Part shown: positions 1 through 6,549 of the stretch, piece after piece | How the letters are laid out: each line of letters begins with the position of its first letter | How positions within the stretch are numbered: position 1 is the stretch's first letter | Source of the DNA: CAYNWK01 sp964400875 | Lineage (GTDB): Bacteria; Chloroflexota; Anaerolineae; Anaerolineales; UBA4823 | Direction: 5' to 3' | Assembly (NCBI GenBank): GCA_964400875.1 | Contig: CAYNWK010000219.1 | Coordinates: 1-6,549, forward strand | DNA length: 6,549 nucleotides | Position numbers and translations under genes: made by a program | Notes under the pieces: model-generated | Database searches by the model: none | Seen by the model: only the letters and a program-made list of their open reading frames with translations | What the model was told of the DNA's origin: nothing

Positions 1-16
1 TGATGTTCAGGTGGTA

Positions 17-87
17 TTGGGGGTTTTTTTGGCGGGCACAGCCTGAAAAAACAACCCCAACCCTCCCCAAATGCGTAAGTCCTAACT
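17..87. repeat. Palindromic repeat, copy 1 (imperfect hairpin plus terminal motif)
   Basis: Positions 17-30 (TTGGGGG then seven T) pair with 46-60 (six A, C, AACCCCAA). An inner GGC (31-33) pairs with GCC (41-43), giving a long imperfect hairpin. To its right are CCCTCCCCAAA and TGCGTAAGTCCTAACT (72-87). The core TTGGCGGGC, the ACCCCAA arm, the C-rich tract and the TTACGCA motif (here as its complement) all recur in the element at 1209-1294, so this looks like a dispersed REP/MITE-like repeat. It lies about 100 nt downstream of the minus-strand protease gene and could also help end its transcript. No T-run follows the hairpin on the minus strand, so a classical intrinsic terminator is not supported. 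The left boundary may lie outside the window. Confidence 0.5.
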
Positions 88-160
88 TTTTTGTTTCCTT
101 TGAGCATCCTCCAACTGGAAACGCCAGGCCACCTCCCCACTCACCTCCTTAGAGGCAGCC

Positions 161-1006
161 CTACTGAACAACCTCGCTATCCAGGATAGCTGCGTAGCTG
201 ATATCCGAAAAGGCTACGCTCCCCGGCGCTGAATTTCCAGATGACTGGCCTGCGACCGGTTGGGAGCCAACCGCCAGCGAGGCCCACAGATTGCCAACCA
301 GCTTCCCATTGAACCAGATCCCGCCTCCCGAATCTCCGGGGAGAACTGGCTGCCCGTTCAGGCTGCGCAGCCTGAATATAGGCAAACCCTTGTAGTGTGC
401 GACCGATTCCACGACGGCTCGAAGGGAACCGATCTCCTGGCGATTACCGCCTTGGCGATACGCCACTTCGACGATGGCTCCGGGTTTAACCTTCCCTGAA
501 TTGCCAGATTTCCCTGGAATTAATCCACCCCGGTTATTCGATCCGCCAACCCCTGCGGACAGGAACGGTTCCAAGTCATCCGGAATATCCAGGACCAGCG
601 TGCCCTTATCTTGATAACGGATCAGCGCCTGGAACTGGAAGCCGAACAACCGTAAGAGCAGCTCGTTCTCGGCGTCACGAAATTCAACCAGGCTCATCCT
701 TTGGAGCGCCGCGCCCCAGTGGTTGTGCGTGACGATCAGGACCTCTCCGCGGACTTCGATTATTGATCCGATGCCATTGGCCAGGATCCGATTACCCGCG
801 TTGTTCTGGCTTGCCCCTGATCCCGCCTGCGGTTTCTGGAAAACCGACATGATGATCTGGACGGATGCGTTGAGTAGCTGTTGCTCACCGCTGGATTTAG
901 GTTCAATCGACTTGGCGCTGACCGCCCGACTTTTGAAAGGAACGCTGATCAGGATCAAAACACAAATGAGCGCTACCCTTATTTTTTCGACCCATTTTCC
1001 GTTCAT
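161..1006 (-). CDS. Exported trypsin/chymotrypsin-fold serine protease
   Basis: The product has 281 aa. Residues 1-10 are positively charged, 11-23 are hydrophobic (VALICVLILISVP), and small residues follow (SRAVSA), as in a Sec signal peptide with cleavage near 28-32. Catalytic candidates are His96 in VTHNHW (93 TH, 96 H, with Trp where trypsins have Cys), Asp133 in YQDKGTLVL, and Ser226 in PGDSGGG (223-229), the classic family S1-like nucleophile motif. The order and spacing of H, D and S fit a small bacterial trypsin-like peptidase. Residues 152-176 form a Gly/Asn/Ser-rich loop. No cysteine remains after the signal peptide, so the fold has no disulfides. The ATG at 1006 has a good ribosome site, AGGAG (complement at 1015-1019), 8 nt upstream; the stop is TAG at 161-163. 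It is transcribed divergently from the STAND-kinase gene. The substrate is unknown. The protease call rests on motifs and the triad assignment is inferred. Confidence 0.8.
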   Translation of the reverse strand: MNGKWVEKIRVALICVLILISVPFKSRAVSAKSIEPKSSGEQQLLNASVQIIMSVFQKPQAGSGASQNNAGNRILANGIGSIIEVRGEVLIVTHNHWGAALQRMSLVEFRDAENELLLRLFGFQFQALIRYQDKGTLVLDIPDDLEPFLSAGVGGSNNRGGLIPGKSGNSGKVKPGAIVEVAYRQGGNRQEIGSLRAVVESVAHYKGLPIFRLRSLNGQPVLPGDSGGGIWFNGKLVGNLWASLAVGSQPVAGQSSGNSAPGSVAFSDISYAAILDSEVVQ

Positions 1007-1033
1007 GCTGGCCTCTCCTCTCGGCTTGTTTCC

Positions 1034-1057
1034 TTGCTACTGCTCACACGGTAGCAA
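1034..1057. promoter_or_regulatory. Perfect 7-bp inverted repeat in protease leader
   Basis: TTGCTAC (1034-1040) and GTAGCAA (1051-1057) are perfect inverted copies separated by 10 bp. The site begins 28 bp upstream of the protease start codon and just upstream of its ribosome site. This geometry fits either a dimeric repressor operator or a small hairpin in the protease mRNA leader. Which one cannot be told from sequence. Confidence 0.4.
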
Positions 1058-1090
1058 TCGAGCGCTAGGAGATGGCTCAGCGAAAGCTCT

Positions 1091-1110
1091 GAAAACGTTC
1101 AGAAAACGTT
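1091..1110. promoter_or_regulatory. 11-bp-period direct repeat, candidate SARP-type operator
   Basis: GAAAACGTT occurs at 1091-1099 and again, identically, at 1102-1110. The units are exactly one helical turn apart (11 bp). SARP/AfsR-family regulators bind short direct repeats at 11-bp spacing, and the adjacent large gene begins with such a DNA-binding head. The site lies 85 bp upstream of the protease start and 25 bp upstream of the plus-strand -35 candidate. No good -10 was found at the 8-bp distance typical of SARP promoters, so the role is inference. Each unit contains the palindrome AACGTT, so another regulator could use it. Confidence 0.4.
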
Positions 1111-1134
1111 AAAAACCAGGGGAAATCTAGAAAT

Positions 1135-1163
1135 TTGACCTAAATAGACATAATTGTTCTAAT
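1135..1163 (+). promoter_or_regulatory. Sigma-70-like promoter candidate P1 for the STAND-kinase gene
   Basis: TTGACC (1135-1140) and TCTAAT (1158-1163) each match five of six consensus bases and are separated by the optimal 17 bp. They sit in the AT-rich part of the divergent region. A transcript from here would carry a leader of about 150 nt before the ATG at 1322, containing the palindrome at 1209-1294. Confidence 0.45.
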
Positions 1164-1175
1164 TGTGGGTATAAT
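1145..1175 (+). promoter_or_regulatory. Sigma-70-like promoter candidate P2, overlapping P1
   Basis: A perfect -10 hexamer TATAAT lies at 1170-1175. The best upstream -35 is TAGACA (1145-1150, five of six), but the spacer is 19 bp, which is long. P1 and P2 overlap, so they may be alternatives or only one may be real. A start near 1182 would give a leader of about 140 nt. Confidence 0.4.
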
Positions 1176-1208
1176 CCTGAGGGAACAGAGATAAGTAGAT
1201 GCAATAAA

Positions 1209-1294
1209 AGTTACGCAGTTCCCGGAGGAAAGCGGGGTGTCTTGGCGGGCTAAGACCGCCAAAACACCCCAAACTCCCCCCAAAGCGCGGAACT
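1209..1294. repeat. Palindromic repeat, copy 2, in leader of the STAND-kinase gene
   Basis: The inner hairpin is strong: GGGGTGT (1234-1240) pairs with ACACCCC (1264-1270) and TTGGCGG (1242-1248) pairs with CCGCCAA (1256-1262), with one mismatch and a 7-nt loop. GGAG (1224-1227) can pair with CTCC (1274-1277), and AGTTCC (1217-1222) with GGAACT (1289-1294), so the whole element folds back on itself. It shares TTGGCGGGC, the ACCCC arm, a C-rich tract with AAA and GCG, and the motif TTACGCA (1211-1217) with copy 1 at 17-87. No T-run follows, so it is not a standard terminator. It ends 27 bp before the start codon and could affect expression as an RNA structure. Confidence 0.55.
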
Positions 1295-1321
1295 TATAAA
1301 AGGGGTTTCGTTTTGGAGACT

Positions 1322-6549
<5,228 letters not shown>

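Noticed and set aside
88..160. Possible short gene or terminator in the remaining left flank
   Set aside because: Neither strand shows a convincing start with ribosome site, nor a hairpin followed by a T-run. Only a T-rich patch near 86-100 was seen.
723..1112. Plus-strand open frame overlapping the 5' half of the protease gene
   Set aside because: It is antisense to the signal peptide and catalytic His region, has no recognisable domain, and would cover the regulatory region.
1217..1294. Intrinsic terminator upstream of the STAND-kinase gene
   Set aside because: The stem is strong but no T-run follows on either strand, and it lies inside the expected leader. It is treated as a palindromic repeat instead.

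Overview
The window holds two divergently oriented genes and a 315-bp shared control region. Protein families point to a Chloroflexota (Anaerolineae-like) or similar signalling-rich bacterium. This is inferred from architecture and the high GC of the large gene, not proven. No rRNA, tRNA, CRISPR array or transposase gene was seen.

Layout: (1) Positions 1-160 are non-coding and carry a palindromic repeat (copy 1). (2) Positions 161-1006, minus strand, encode a 281-aa exported chymotrypsin-fold serine protease with a plausible His96/Asp133/Ser226 triad. (3) Positions 1007-1321 are an AT-rich divergent intergenic region. It holds a 7+7 bp inverted repeat in the protease leader, a 9-bp direct repeat with an exact 11-bp period, two overlapping plus-strand promoter candidates, a second palindromic repeat related to copy 1, and a small hairpin with a start codon in its loop. 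(4) Position 1322 to the end, plus strand, is one uninterrupted reading frame of 1742 codons that runs off the window. It is the dominant feature here. It joins a SARP/AfsR-type DNA-binding head with BTAD, a complete Ser/Thr kinase, an nSTAND1 ATPase, one transmembrane helix, and 14 WD40 repeats (two seven-blade propellers by count). The last visible residues resemble the usual C-terminal tail of such proteins, so probably only a few codons are missing.

Proposed working (inference): the WD40 part, predicted to lie outside the membrane, senses a ligand or protein. The STAND ATPase would act as a switch, and the cytoplasmic kinase and DNA-binding head would be the outputs. This would make it a one-protein membrane-anchored transcription factor and kinase. 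The divergently transcribed exported protease would be on the same side of the membrane as the WD40 part, so it is a natural candidate partner, target gene or activating protease. The 11-bp-period direct repeat between them is the kind of site a SARP-type head would bind.
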